Positions 35,051-46,900 are shown, counted from the stretch's first letter. The stretch: 64,000 bases of DNA from Aurelia coerulea (GCA_039566865.1 CM076954.1:17012001-17076000), one strand, 5' to 3'. Numbers and translations: made by a program. Notes: a model not told the origin generated them from the sequence alone.

Positions 35051-36145
35051 CCGGGTGAGCCAGTAAAAAGCTCCTAAATTTGAAAATTCATATCACTAAC
35101 CAAGAGTCTTGATGGATTGGCATGAATCGACTTCTGATTGACAGCCGAGAGATTGGAGCATTTTTGTGATTTTTCTCGTGTCTTTGTTAGCGCTGAAGGT
35201 AGAGGTGACGTCGATTTTATGAAATTTTTTGGTTGCGAAATGCCTGAAAAGGACCTAATCCATTTGATTAAATCATTCAGAAACTCATCATACAGAACAG
35301 TAAAGAAAGTACAGCTTTTCACGGTAAGAGGCATCATCTGCTTATTTATGTCCATAGGTTTAAGTCCGGTCTTGTTTGAATATCTATTTTCTGTAACTCC
35401 TGGGAGAGGTGAAATACCCTTAAGATGTGATCATGTGCTTTATACTGTTTCTCAGGCATTTGGCGACCAAGAAATTCTCGTAAAGTCGAGCTTACCTGTA
35501 TTTTCAATGGTTGTAAAAGCACGAGGAAAGAATAGAAGAAAATTGCCTTTTCAAGTCCATCATTTACTCTAGGTGCTATGTACAGTAAATTCCCGCATAC
35601 AAGAACTTACTTTTTTGACAACCAAGCTAAGACTTATTACGTTGAGTGCTAGTAATCGCCAGCACCCACCCTTCCTACTCACGAGTAGGGGAGGGGGGAT
35701 GGTAGCGATTACTGGGACTCAACGTACCAAGTCTAAACCAAGCTGACATAGGTTCTTATTTTAAAGGTACTAAGACCAATTTCAAGATCTGAAGGTTTTT
35801 ATTTGAAGAATGCCTTGCGCAGGCCGTCTTAAAATCTTCACCAAAAATGACCAGCCTTGTTATTTGTTTTGGCAAAGTTATCATGTATCAAACAGCAGGG
35901 AAGAGATTCCAACTTTTAACAGCCACCTGGGACAAGAATGAACTTACTAACGACAATCCAAATTCAACTTTGCTACCCCTGCAATAAGAACATATTTTTC
36001 ATCAAACTGAAACAGGTTCTTAATTGCAAGGTGCGTAGTTTAGGAAAAACAGCCTCTAGGCTCTTATTTTTGTAGGTTCTTCTGGTTCTGATATGCGGGG
36101 ATTTGCTGTATTTCGAAAATGGGAACTTTTCTCCGCCTCAACCGG
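35051..36145. mobile_element. Foldback element of the CCGGGTGAG family, possibly interrupted
   Basis: The left end CCGGGTGAGCCAGTAAAAAG is well kept. The right end at 36,110-36,145 (AAAATGGGAACTTTTCTCCG, then CCTCAACCGG) is degenerate. At 1.1 kb it is about twice the length of the other copies. The middle, with the near-palindromic ACTCACGAGTAGG around 35,680, may be a later insertion. Confidence 0.55.
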
Positions 36146-36149
36146 TATA

Positions 36150-37195
36150 TAGATTGTTTTAACTACGGCTACAATATTGTAAAACCAATGTTTTTATGCT
36201 GACTTTATCAGCAAATTTGTAATCATTGTTTTCTATCCGATTTTAAGTACTTTTGAAAGATAGCTTATAGCAATGCTGACTTTCCTATTCTTTGTCGTGA
36301 AGTTAATTTTTTAGCTAATATTTATTTCGTTTATATGGACCTTGTACATTTTATTATCAATAGCGTATAGTTTATAGGTTGCTGTACTTATTATCTGTAT
36401 AGAATGTAAGCTCAAGAAACTTCTAGCTTTTTCAAAATCAATCAATCAATAATTATATTTCTAACTGTTTAAGATATTCTTTTAATTCTAGGGATGTTTT
36501 GCTGATGAACATTACACTGTGTTTTTCATGATAACGTATCGTTTCTTTCCTCTTCTCTTCTTGTGACAAACTGAAAAGGTAAAAAGAATAATGGCACAAC
36601 GATGTTTTATGTATCATCGTTGGTACATGCATCAAATTTTTGCAAAGATCTCCCTACAGTCAAGATTTTTGTAGCAAAAGCTTATTTATTCCAAAATACA
36701 TGCTCGCTTTCGAGGTACGCATGTTTTCTTGAAATCTCTGCTCCAGACAGGTGTCAACTTGAATCTTGTGACTTTACTTCCCAACTGAGTACGACATCCT
36801 TTTGAAAAAGTGCCTTCAATAGACTTTTGGCTTTCTCATTTACATTAAAATCGAAAACTTTCAGGCGGGAGAATTTCGGAAAAACAACTAAAGACCAAAA
36901 CTTTTTAATGCTTTTCGATAATTTCGGACAAAAAACTTTCGGACAATTAATGAAAGTATTCAACAAAAGAAATTGTTCTGAAAGCAAGTTTTCAAGATTG
37001 CAGATGAAAAGAAGAGGTACCTTCATCGACTCAAGAACTGTGTTACGGACAAGATAACTGCAAGGTAGAGACTCACAACTCACTTTGGAAGCAGGATCGC
37101 CGATAGCCAGTATTTCACCTTTTAACAGTGGCAAGGGAGCATTTTTGTGTTTTTGCTATTTTCAAAGAATTGATCGTCCGAAAGTTTTCAATTTT
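36150..37195. other. Region upstream of DDX56, no gene recognised
   Basis: No conserved coding segment seen. AAACTTTCAGG and CGAAAGTTTTC words recur around 36,857-37,190, suggesting an old repeat. An untranslated first exon and promoter of DDX56 probably lie in or just downstream of this stretch. Confidence 0.35.
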
Positions 37196-37199
37196 AATG

Positions 37200-37333
37200 T
37201 TAAAGGGTCTGTTTCATCCAGCATTTCTGTCTCTTGGTTTTCCTTTGTTGTCGTCATTTTCATGGGCCATTTTCAACAAGGCCAACCAAGAGATGGCACG
37301 TGCAAGGCATGCTGGATGAAACAGGCCCTTTAA
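37200..37333. mobile_element. Palindromic MITE, TTAA-flanked, ends AAAGGGYCTGTTTCATCC
   Basis: The left end TTAAAGGGTCTGTTTCATCC (then AGCAT) and the right end ATGCTGGATGAAACAGGCCC (then TTTAA) are inverted copies differing at one base. The whole 134 bp can fold. TTAA at both edges fits a piggyBac-like target, but it may equally be part of the repeat. It sits about 260 bp before the DDX56 exon. Confidence 0.7.
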
Positions 37334-37591
37334 ATGTATTTTCATCATTCACATTAAGGCAACGTAGCGCCGAAGGCGAATTTTGGTTTTCGCGTCTTGC
37401 CCCAGAACCAGATTGAGGTTTATGCCGCCATTTCTTTTCTGCCTCACTCATTCAAAGATTCTTTTCAATTCAGAATCGTGCATGGTGTGTTGTGCTGAAG
37501 AAACAAGACAAGTACCATCATTTATTGCGTTAGATAATGCTTTTGGCCAAATAAGTTGACTGATATTTCCTTGCAGAAAGGCGTTATCAAT

Positions 37592-39229
37592 ATGGAACAG
37601 ACAACTGGTTCATTCTCTACGATGGAGTTGGACGACCGGCTTCTGAAAGGTATCTCTAAGATGGGATGGCCTAACACAACTCCAGTTCAAACCAAAGTTA
37701 TCCCACTTGCTTTAGAAGGAAAGGACATTGTCGCCAGGGCGAAGACTGGGTCAGGAAAGACTGCAGCTTTCCTTATACCAGCTATACAGAAAGCTATAGA
37801 AAAGAAAAGCCATGGAAGGAGTGAGAATGAGTGTGGGTTATGTTGCCTTGTCATTTTGCCCTCCAAAGAACTCTGCAGACAAGCCTTTGACCACATGGTC
37901 AAGTTAACTGCCTACTGTTCAAAGGATGTTCGTGGCCTTGATATTGGTAACAAAACAGTAGAGAATGCAAAGCCACTTCTATCAAATGTTCCTGATATGA
38001 TATTTTCAACACCAAGCAAGATTCTGGCATGCATAAGTCACAAGGTGCTGAGTTTACAGAGCCTTGAGATGATAGTAATTGATGAGGCAGATGTTATGTT
38101 CTCATATGGTTATGAAAAGGATCTCAATGAGCTTCTTGATCATTTACCAAAAAGTTATCAAGCAATGATGCTTTCTGCAACCATGTCTGATGATGTCAAG
38201 TCACTAAAAAAGAAATTCTTGACAGATCCAGTCATTCTGAAGATTGATGATTCAGATCTTCCTGAAGAAAGCCAATTGTCTCAGTTTTTGATAAAATGCG
38301 AAACAAATGACAAGTTTCTGCTCCTTGTTGCCTTATTGAAGTTAAATTTGATCAGAGGCAAAACCCTTGTGTTTGTAAATGATATTGAAAGATGCTACAA
38401 AGTGAAGCTTTTTCTTGAACAATTTGCTATATCTTCTTGTGTTTTGAATTCCGAGTTGCCCCAAAACTCAAGATTACACATTGTTGAGCAATTCAATAAA
38501 GGCATTTACGATATCGTCATTGCAACAGATGAGGCCATAGAGATCAAAGGAGAAGGAGAAGTTGAAGAAGTAAAATCAGACAAAAAGACAAAGAAGAAAA
38601 AAGCAGACAAAGAATATGGTGTCTCAAGAGGAATTGACTTTCAAGATGTTGAGAATGTTTTGAACTTTGATTTTCCCTGTAGTCCAGATGCTTACATTCA
38701 TCGTGTTGGAAGGACGGCAAGAGGGACTAACTCTGGGACAGCGTTGTCTCTGGTCACAATGAAAGATGAAACTGGATTACAAGATGTCAACAAGAAGCTT
38801 TCGGCTTCCCCAACAGGAGCAGAATCAGTCTTGAAACCATACAAGTTCAAAATGGATGAGATAGAAGGTTTCAGATACAGGGTGAACGATGCACTACGAG
38901 CTGTGACCAAAGTTTCAATCAAAGAAGCAAGGTTGAAGGAGATAAAAACGGAGATTCTCACTTCTCATAAACTCAAGTCTTTCTTTGAGGATAATCCAAA
39001 AGATTTGAAAGTTTTGCGCCATGACAAAACATTGCAACCAACCAAAGTCCAACCACATATGAAGAATGTTCCAGATTACTTAGTTCCTGAAACATTGAAG
39101 GGTAATATTTCAAAGCCCAAAAGGAAATTCAAAAAGACATCTTTTTCAGCTGCTGTGGCTGGTAAAAAGAGAAAAAATGATGATCCTCTAAAAACATTTA
39201 AGTTTGATCGATCCAAACAGAAGAAATAG
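37592..39229 (+). CDS. DDX56: DDX56, DEAD-box ATP-dependent RNA helicase
   Basis: Complete 545-residue protein, the length of human DDX56 (547). The ATG at 37,592 is chosen because a 3' splice site (TTTCCTTGCAG) ends at 37,576, so an untranslated first exon is expected and the in-frame sequence before it is intronic. Motifs in order: Q motif (GWPNTTPVQ, 25-33), motif I AKTGSGKT (50-57), PSKEL (90-94), DEAD (164-167), SAT (195-197), LVFVND (259-264), RGIDF (346-350) and HRVGRTARG (370-378). Between IATDE and RGIDF there is a Lys/Glu-rich insertion of about 30 residues, a feature of the DDX56/yeast Dbp9 subfamily. The C-terminus keeps IEGFRYRVNDALRAVTK, EARLKEIKTEIL, VPDYLVPETL and a basic nucleolar-type tail. 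The family acts in the nucleolus on 60S ribosomal subunit assembly. The entire coding sequence is in one exon, whereas the vertebrate gene is heavily split. Confidence 0.95.
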   Translation: MEQTTGSFSTMELDDRLLKGISKMGWPNTTPVQTKVIPLALEGKDIVARAKTGSGKTAAFLIPAIQKAIEKKSHGRSENECGLCCLVILPSKELCRQAFDHMVKLTAYCSKDVRGLDIGNKTVENAKPLLSNVPDMIFSTPSKILACISHKVLSLQSLEMIVIDEADVMFSYGYEKDLNELLDHLPKSYQAMMLSATMSDDVKSLKKKFLTDPVILKIDDSDLPEESQLSQFLIKCETNDKFLLLVALLKLNLIRGKTLVFVNDIERCYKVKLFLEQFAISSCVLNSELPQNSRLHIVEQFNKGIYDIVIATDEAIEIKGEGEVEEVKSDKKTKKKKADKEYGVSRGIDFQDVENVLNFDFPCSPDAYIHRVGRTARGTNSGTALSLVTMKDETGLQDVNKKLSASPTGAESVLKPYKFKMDEIEGFRYRVNDALRAVTKVSIKEARLKEIKTEILTSHKLKSFFEDNPKDLKVLRHDKTLQPTKVQPHMKNVPDYLVPETLKGNISKPKRKFKKTSFSAAVAGKKRKNDDPLKTFKFDRSKQKK

Positions 39230-39282
39230 CAAATATAAGCAGAGCATTTTCAGACTAAATATGTATTGAGAAGGATACTCCA

Positions 39283-39288
39283 TTAAAG
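39283..39288 (+). promoter_or_regulatory. DDX56: Possible polyadenylation signal ATTAAA
   Basis: ATTAAA, the commonest variant signal, lies about 54 bases after the DDX56 stop codon. Confidence 0.4.
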
Positions 39289-39600
39289 AATTTTTAAAGC
39301 ATCTTTCTTTGTTGGAGAATGAGCCAAATGATAATAAGAATTGAAAAAGGCCCTATGTTTGTAATTGATTTGTAGTTGGTTTTTTAATTGATCTTGAAAC
39401 ATGATGAGTCCCAGTTTGAGTGGCAAAGGGGCAATGGTCAAAGGGACTAGCCCTAAGAAGAACAGGTCTAAAGCCCTAAAAATAACACATTGCTTTTGAT
39501 AATCTTGACATGTGCATGAACATTAGAAACAATATGGTGTATAGAAACAATTTCTTTGTCCTGCTTCTAGCTTCCACTTAGCTCCATTCTTTCTCTTCAA

Positions 39601-39790
39601 TACTTGTTGGGGAGATGAGTTCCGGTTTGTGAGAGGAAACGTATGTATCCCTCCCTGCAGTGGGTTAAAGCTCATGCGCAGTAGCGTTTTGGGTTGGAAC
39701 TTTGCCGGGCGCATGAGCATTAACCTATTGCATGGGGGACACATAAGTTTCCTCGGAGAAGCCGTATCTCGTCTCCCCAACAAATACAAT
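39601..39790. repeat. Foldback repeat, ends TTGTTGGGGAGA
   Basis: The left arm TTGTTGGGGAGATGAGTTCC, GAGGAAACGTATG and GCTCATGCGC is mirrored at the right by GCGCATGAGC, CATAAGTTTCCTC and GTCTCCCCAACAA. The arms are about 85 bp each, making a near-complete hairpin downstream of DDX56. Confidence 0.7.
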
Positions 39791-39969
39791 GTTCTATTTT
39801 TAGACCTATGAGCAATATTTATTGTCTCTAATTGCTCCCCAGGCTTGGACTATGTTTATAATTACTAAAGGTAGTAGCTGCAATAACCACTGTAAGACGA
39901 AAATGATCAGTCTACTAGCAATAACAATAGTCGGGTGTGCTGACAGAAATCATTATTAAGATGTTTACA

Positions 39970-40105
39970 GTAGACGATTGCGCTAAAGATGGCGGTGAGG
40001 AACTTTTTACTAAGATGCTTTGTATTCGTTAATCAAATCCCCGATAAAATGGCTAAAGATTCATAATTCGCTGCCTCACCACCATCTTTAGCGCAATCGT
40101 CTATT
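39970..40105. repeat. Palindromic MITE-like element, arms TAGACGATTGCGC
   Basis: TAGACGATTGCGCTAAAGAT followed by GGCGGTGAGG pairs with CCTCACCACCATC followed by TTTAGCGCAATCGTCTA. About 30-bp arms flank a 75-bp AT-rich spacer. Confidence 0.7.
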
Positions 40106-40109
40106 GTGC

Positions 40110-41430
40110 TCAATAGAATCATGTGCAGTCCAGGCCTCTTTTGATATGTGACAATGGGATATAATTACCATACTGTGCATGCGCTAATGCTGAGGGAAAC
40201 CCGCAGTGATATCATTTGGCAGCCATAATTACGTCTGCAACAATTGTTGGAAATAGAAATTAAACTAAAACAAACAGAATGCAATGCATATTTTTTGCGC
40301 AAGAATAATATCATGCTGCTTCGCAGCAAAACTGCGAGCTCCGTCGAGGGTAATCACATGCTCACGCACGCATGTACAGTCTATCGCGCAGAACAACAAA
40401 AGATTCGCGTCTGACCGCGGAACAGTGTGAAAGAATTTTGAAATGGCTGCCGCCAAGCTTGAAATCAATTTTGCTGCGATGAAGAAATGACGAAAACAAG
40501 ATAACGCGGTGTAATTGAACTCGAAGAACCCTAAAGCAGTATGTATGTTGATGAATATTCATCAGTTATTTCTTGTATGAAGTACGATTTGAGAGGCGAG
40601 TGATTTTCTATGCTCAAGAAGAGTGTCTGTCTCTGGATGTTTTCATTTATTAGGCCTAAAAATATTCCGCCCTCTCCTGGTGTTTAGGATAACACGTTCA
40701 CACTTATTGCTGAAAGTTGCAAAGAAATTAATAGTATCGTCACACAACGTTTCATAAACTAGATGGAATCTGCAGATAGCAACAAAGCTGTATTTTTGCT
40801 AGCAAATCTGACGATTCAAAGACTGATTGCTTGCCAAAATGTTATTGCGAAAGTTCATGTGATGAGTTTGTTGAGATTGCAACACTGACATGTCTGAGAC
40901 ATTGAACATATTTGTTGTAAACAGTTTTCCGGAAGGAAGCAGCCACCAAATCCCCACATTGACGAAAACATGCAATGCACCATCCCAAGATTGCCATGCT
41001 TTGTTTAAAAGGAATGATATCTATATTTTGTCCGCTAATGCATTTATGCATATTTTTAAACCACAACCTTCAAGGTAGAGCTCCCTTTCTGGGGGTCAAT
41101 CAATTTCAGTTTCATATATTTTAAATTCCACTTCATACAATGTTTTGAAATAACTAAACAGTCAAATAACTAAACTACAAGAATATAAGATACAGAAAAT
41201 TGATACATCAGTAAGCAAAATTAAAAAACTATATATTCAACAAAACAAAGAGAAAAGATAAATTGTATGGAGGGAATTACTTAAAGGAGGAGCTCTCTCA
41301 GTAGTCAAACTAATCGAGGAGAGAGCACCCCCTGTTTTAATAGAATTTCATTTACATTTGATCGAGATTATATACTTTCAGCGAGATTAAATGACTAGGG
41401 CGGATGGTGACCTTCTTGTGCCTACTATTC
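40110..41430. other. Intergenic stretch, no gene recognised
   Basis: Only short unsupported open frames. The last 300 bases probably include the 3' untranslated end of the minus-strand LINE remnant that follows. Confidence 0.45.
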
Positions 41431-41435
41431 AAAGA

Positions 41436-42272
41436 TCAATTTTGATAATTATTTTCAAAGAGGAAAGCTTTGAGTTTACAACGAAAACTAATAGCAGAGG
41501 GTGATTTTTTTATATCCATGGGAATGTCATTCCAGCACTTAGCTCCAAAGTAACGAACTGATCGAAGACCATATTGAGCAGTATTTTTCTGAGTTAGAAA
41601 AATATCGTTTTTAGAGGCTTGCCGTGTACCATGTTGATGAACAGATTGAACTAAATCAAAAAAAGAATGAAAACAAGAAGGAGAGATCTTATTTACACAA
41701 TCGTATACGAAAGAAAGCAGTTTCACTTGAAATAGATCAGAAAAGAGAGGTGTAGTGGGAGAAGTAAAGTGTTCAAACACAATAGCCCTTATAACCCTTT
41801 TCTGCAACAAAAATATTGGATTGATATGAGTTTCATGGGTAAGACCCCAAACTAAAATGCCATATTGTAGAAACGGTGAAAATAAAGAGTTATAAAGACA
41901 GACTAAAATATTGATGGGTAAGAAGTGTCTTACTTTGAAAAACATACCACAAGTTCTAGCCAGTTTTTTGGATAGTTCTGTTAAGTGATACTTCCATGAA
42001 AGATTTTCATCCAGAAGAACACCAAGAAATTTCACATAACAAGTTTGCTTGATAGGAAACTTTCCAATTTTGATGCTGACAGTTTCAGGTGAAGAATGTT
42101 GAGGCGACTTAAAAATTATGAAATTAGTTTTATCAACATTGAGTGACAATTTATTAACGTCAAGCCACATTTTCACTCTTTTTAATTCCTTGTTAACCAC
42201 ACTTTGAAGCTGATCAAGACTTTCAGATTCACAATAGATATTAGTATCATCTGCAAATAAGTAATAAGATCA
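41436..42272 (-). mobile_element. 5'-truncated LINE, C-terminal part of reverse transcriptase
   Basis: On the minus strand an uninterrupted frame begins at about 42,270 with YYLFADDTNIYCESESLDQL, the FADD catalytic box of RT, and continues through LSLNVDKTNFIIFKSPQHSS, VKFLGVLLDENLSWKYHLTE and LYNSLFSPFLQYGILVWG, stopping at 41,436 after FRCKLKAFLFENNYQN. It is the thumb and tail of a Jockey/CR1-type LINE. Everything upstream of the FADD box is missing, as in ordinary 5' truncation. The lack of stops over about 275 codons suggests recent insertion. Confidence 0.85.
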
Positions 42273-42417
42273 ATTTAGTCCCTGCTTTGTGTCATTCCGA
42301 TGCCAACTTTTGGACCCTCCCCCCCCCCTACTCCCACCCATTGTGCAGTCTATTAAAAACTGATAAAAGACCTAAAAAATAGGCTAGACCTAATGAGAGT
42401 GGCACAAGAAATATCTG

Positions 42418-42952
42418 GCTAGCATAGGTTCCAAATCTTTATCTCGGGGTAAAAAGGTGGGTGTAAAATTCAATTGACCTATTTCTTCTGATTGAATGGC
42501 CTAAAAGAAACTTTAGATACTTATCGATAATTCTACCATTGGACTTTTCAGAAATTTTGAATATTTTTGGAAATTACAGCATATCTTACATTTCAAATCA
42601 TTTGAGGATGTGACATCATCAAATTTCTAAATCATAAACCAGAAGAGTGACAGACTTTTGCTTGATACCATATTGTAGGCATTCATAAACTACGGTTTAC
42701 TTCGAAATTGTTTCATGTTACATCAAACAGTTTAGGAATTACAGTGGTTTTAAGTTTTTTGGAAATTTTTTCTTGAATTCTTGAAAAAGAAGAAAAACAC
42801 TCTAATTCTGAAAATATGGAAGATTTCAGAAAATTCCAATGGTAGAATTATAGAGAATTAGCTGAAGTTTCTTTGAAGTCATTCATTTTAAAGAAATAGG
42901 TCACTCAATTTTACACCAGCCTTTTTGAAGATTTGGAACATGCTTATGTGGC
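42418..42952. mobile_element. Foldback element, ends CATAGGTTCCAAATCTT (family shared with 52,297)
   Basis: The left arm AGCATAGGTTCCAAATCTTT and GGTGTAAAATTCAATTGACC are mirrored by GGTCACTCAATTTTACACC and AAGATTTGGAACATGCTTAT. Interior words CATCAAATTTCTAAATCATA, AACCAGAAGAG and CCATATTGTAGGC recur in the PI4KB-intron copy at 52,297-52,812. Confidence 0.65.
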
Positions 42953-42959
42953 CTAACTT

Positions 42960-43570
42960 CTTAGGCAATGCAACAGCTCTGCAGCAAACAGTTGGACCAG
43001 CTGGAAATTGGCTCAGGGTAGAAAATCGATAATCAATTTTCAAAAATCTTCACAATATTACAGAAAGATATCTTTATGGCAATTGATATAATTGATTTTA
43101 TTTTTATTGTGATGGTAGTTGACCCCCCCCCCCACCCATTAACTCTGGAATGATGCTAAGTAGGGACAACATCAGTTTCATTGACAATGTATGACTGACG
43201 TGACATAAATATATGACTGACCCCTTAGGCTGAAAATTTGGAGGAGAGTAAAAAACTGCAAAGAAAATGTTTTAAACTATTGCTCAACAGGAAATATAGT
43301 TGACTCTTCCAAACTGCTACCTCAAGTCTGCCACTTAATAACAAGTGCCATAATTTCAAAGCAAACCAGAGATTCCATAAAAACTGCAGTTCTTTCTCTT
43401 TTTTCAAAATGATAACCAATCAGTCTATTGTAAAGATGTATGGTGAAATCTCGCCTGTCAGCCCCATGTCTGGTAGGTGAGATGTTTTCCTCATATAAAC
43501 AGGCCCTTTAAGTATGTGGGTGTTTACTGTAGTCAATATTTTCATAAACCATTCTGTTATTATTCTACTG
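42960..43570. other. Region just upstream of the first recognised PI4KB exon
   Basis: No coding segment recognised. A fragment ATATAAACAGGCCCTTTAA at about 43,494-43,512 resembles the end of the 37,200 MITE. An upstream PI4KB exon is not visible. Confidence 0.35.
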
Positions 43571-43579
43571 AATTTGCAG

Positions 43580-43982
43580 AATCCAAATGACCCAACCAGA
43601 TGAGGACTCACATTTGGAGGAAAATGAAACAAAGACAAGTGAGCTGGAACAAAAGGAGGATAGCTCATCCTGTACGTGTGGGACAGATCCATCTGTGCCA
43701 GAAGGGACCGCAAAGGAAGTTACCCTTGCAAACAGTAAGAAGAGTTATTCAGAGCTAAAGAAGAAGAATTCTAGAAAGAAAAGAGACAAAGGAAAAAGCA
43801 AAGATGAAGATCAACTGCCTACTGAATCTGAAAATGAGGCAACTCCAAGTTTACCAGCTCCCAAAAGCTCTTGGCTGCTTAGGTTGTTTGAGTCAAAGCT
43901 GTGTGACATGGCCATTGCCATAGCTTATTTGTACAAGTCTAAAGAATCTGGGGTTCTTGCATATTTGGGAAACAAATTATTT
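43580..43982 (+). CDS. PI4KB: PI4KB exon a, N-terminus
   Basis: The acceptor TGAATTTGCAG is followed by AATCCAA and an ATG at 43,587. 132 codons run to the donor TTATTT|gtaagt. The first 90 residues are acidic and polar with a basic [15 protein letters not shown] patch, as in vertebrate PI4KB just before [10 protein letters not shown]. Whether 43,587 is the initiator or the frame continues from an upstream exon cannot be decided. Confidence 0.9.
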
Positions 43983-46900
43983 GTAAGTAGAAGTTCAGTA
44001 ATGGCAGAGTCCGCAGGGGTTAGAAGGGTAAAATCGGTAGTGTGGACTGCTGGAAAACAGTAAACCCTGAACTGATAAATCAGCATTCACTATGGCAAGG
44101 AGGGTTTTTCGAACGTGTAGCTAGAGGAAAACTGTGAGCCAAGGTTTTATTACAATTTACCTTTGCCAAATTTCTGCCCAGTAGACCCTATCATGTCAGT
44201 GTCTTTGATCAGTTGTCAAAAAGAGTATACAAGTTGTTTACCAGAGCCAGCATCCAATGGCTTGAATCATTGAAAAGGTCTTTTTACAAGGAATTCTCAT
44301 TTAAGCATATTTTGTATCCTAGCATCTTATTAACCCAACATTCCCCTGTTGTATTATGTCCAGATTACTGCAGTATAAAGTCAAGGAACAAAGCAAAACT
44401 CAGCTTTCCTTGGTTGTGTAACCACATTAGTACCGGCCTTGCACACATTAACTTGACAAGAATTTTTTACGATATTATGATAAGAATTCTTGGAGCCATT
44501 TAAATAATTATACACTTTCTAAAACAAGAATTCTTTGGCAGGAAAACCCCTGTTGTATTATGTCCAGATTACTGCAGTATAAAGTCAAGGAACAAAGCAA
44601 AACTCAGCTTTTCTTCAGACATGCCTTGATAGGCTACTTCAATACTGCTCAAAATGGAATCTTAAAGTTAACCAAAAGAAAAGTAATTAGTGGCAGAATC
44701 CCGAAGGATATTTCTTTTTCTTTGGGAGGGGATAAAATGCTGATAACTAACAAATACAAATACCTTGGAACAGTTCTATCCTCATCACTCTTTTAATCCC
44801 GCTATCGAAAACTTAGCTGACAAAGCACGAAAAGCATATTTTTCTCTGAGACCAGTCCTTAGCAAGTTAGACTTTGACACTGAACTCTGTTTAAAAATGT
44901 TTGACTCAATGTTGAGACCCATTCTAACGTATAATTCAGAGGTTTGGTTTCAGCTCAACCCACGCCAGTTAAAAAGACTGGATCAGGTCAAAGACTACGA
45001 ACAGTTTTTCTTTGACACTCACCTAAATGAAATTGAATCGCAACATTGAGATTCTCTAAAAATTACAGCAACATTATGGAAGACTCCCACTGAAGTTGAA
45101 CTGTTATAGGCAGGCACTGCTATATTTCCATAGGCTACTCTCACTCGAGGAAAGTACCTTAGTAAAGAAAGCTCTCAATGATAGCATTAATTCAGTTTGG
45201 TTGGATTTCATCAATCCAATATCTTTTGTTATTTGATATGCATTTCGACATTCCGCGTCTAAAACTGATTAGGCCAAATCGCTTCCGTCACATTGTTGAC
45301 AAAGCTATTAAAGGAAGCGAGTCTTTCATTCATCAGTTGGGCCCTCCAAATTAGGAGGAAACAAGCTTCGCCATTATAAGCTCTTTAAATGTAGGTTCCA
45401 GGCAGAAACTTACACCAAGTTAAAAGATAGAAGCCTTATTAAGAGTATGGCTAAGCTTCGCTGTAGCAATCACAATTTGCGCATTGAAACAGGCAGAAGA
45501 GACAATACCCCCCCAGAGTTGAGACATTGTCGCCTTTGCAACAATCAAGAGGTGGAAAATATCACTTTCTCGTTGAATGTCGAGCATATGGCGTTCAACG
45601 AAAAAAGCTTTTTGAAAAGCAAGAATTCTTTGGCAGGAAAACCATGTTAGTGTATGCAAGAGCTGTACTATACATCATTGACCCTGCATAGAACATCTGG
45701 TTTTATTTATTTTTCATGTAATGCTTTGTGTGAAGACTGCTCCATTTTTTTGTTTCAGAGTTTTCCTGAAGAGGATGTGGATGTGTACTTGCCAGAACTA
45801 ATGTGAGTTTACAGAATATTTGCTTTTACTGAAGTCTGAAGGAAGTACATTAAGAGTGCAAAAATTTTCAGCGTGACAAACTTAAAGGATAAAAGCATAG
45901 ACAAAATTGAAAAAACTCTAAGCGATGAATTAAAAAACGTTTTTCAATGGCTCCTGTCTAATAAATTACCTCTTAACGTTAAAAAATCAAATTGCGTCAT
46001 CTTCAGGTCAGCAAGAAAAAACCTCCTCGTAACATCGTAACATTAAACTAGAAATTAATGGTGATCAAATTGAAGAGTTAGATTCCACAAAATATTTAGG
46101 TGTAATCTTAGACCAAAAGTTAAACTGGAAAAAAACATATTAACCATGTGTCTGCAAAACTTCCAAAATACACAGGACTACTTTATAAACTAAGACACTT
46201 TATGCCAAAAAGTACCTTATCATCTCTTTACAACTCATTCATCCTGCCTCATATTAACTACGGCTTAATTAATTGGAGTTCAGCGACAATCACTCCCATA
46301 AAGCGTTGCTTGAAAAAGGCAGTTCGAGCTATAAACTTTACAACTAGATATAACAACAGTCAGCGAGTGCTGCCGATTAGTATTTGTACCAATTGCGACT
46401 GTAGCGAGGTCAATTTTATAGAAATTATCGCTAAGGAAACGTGTATTATGGTTGAATTTCAGTTGGGTAATGGTTCAAAAGGTAAATGATTTAGAATATT
46501 CAGTTACTCTCCTCCGCCGGTTTCTAGTTCCTGAGTCCAAGGCTCTTGGTTCCGTAGTTCTGTAGTCCATGGTTTCGTGGTCCGTAATATTGAGCTCTGC
46601 ATTGTCAGAAATAAACCTTTGTCGTCCAGTTGTCCATTGACGTAAGTAGTTAGGAAGAACTCATTATCTTTTGTTGGTTGTTCGATAAATGCTCACAAGC
46701 CGCGCGCCCGCAAACCGCAGCCTTTGTTTGTTTGTCAACTTATTTTACATCAAATATATACATCTAGCTTACTATGTACAAATATACAAAGTAAACTAAT
46801 CTAAATCGATGAATATATAATACATAAATAAATGTTTTTACAGTATTTTAATAAACTAACCAAATTAAATAAAAAGACTAATCTCCAGACACATATTGAC

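Noticed and set aside
37556..37591. Earlier start of DDX56
   Set aside because: The upstream in-frame stretch begins at TTG and crosses a strong 3' splice site at 37,576. Starting at 37,592 gives the family's usual length.
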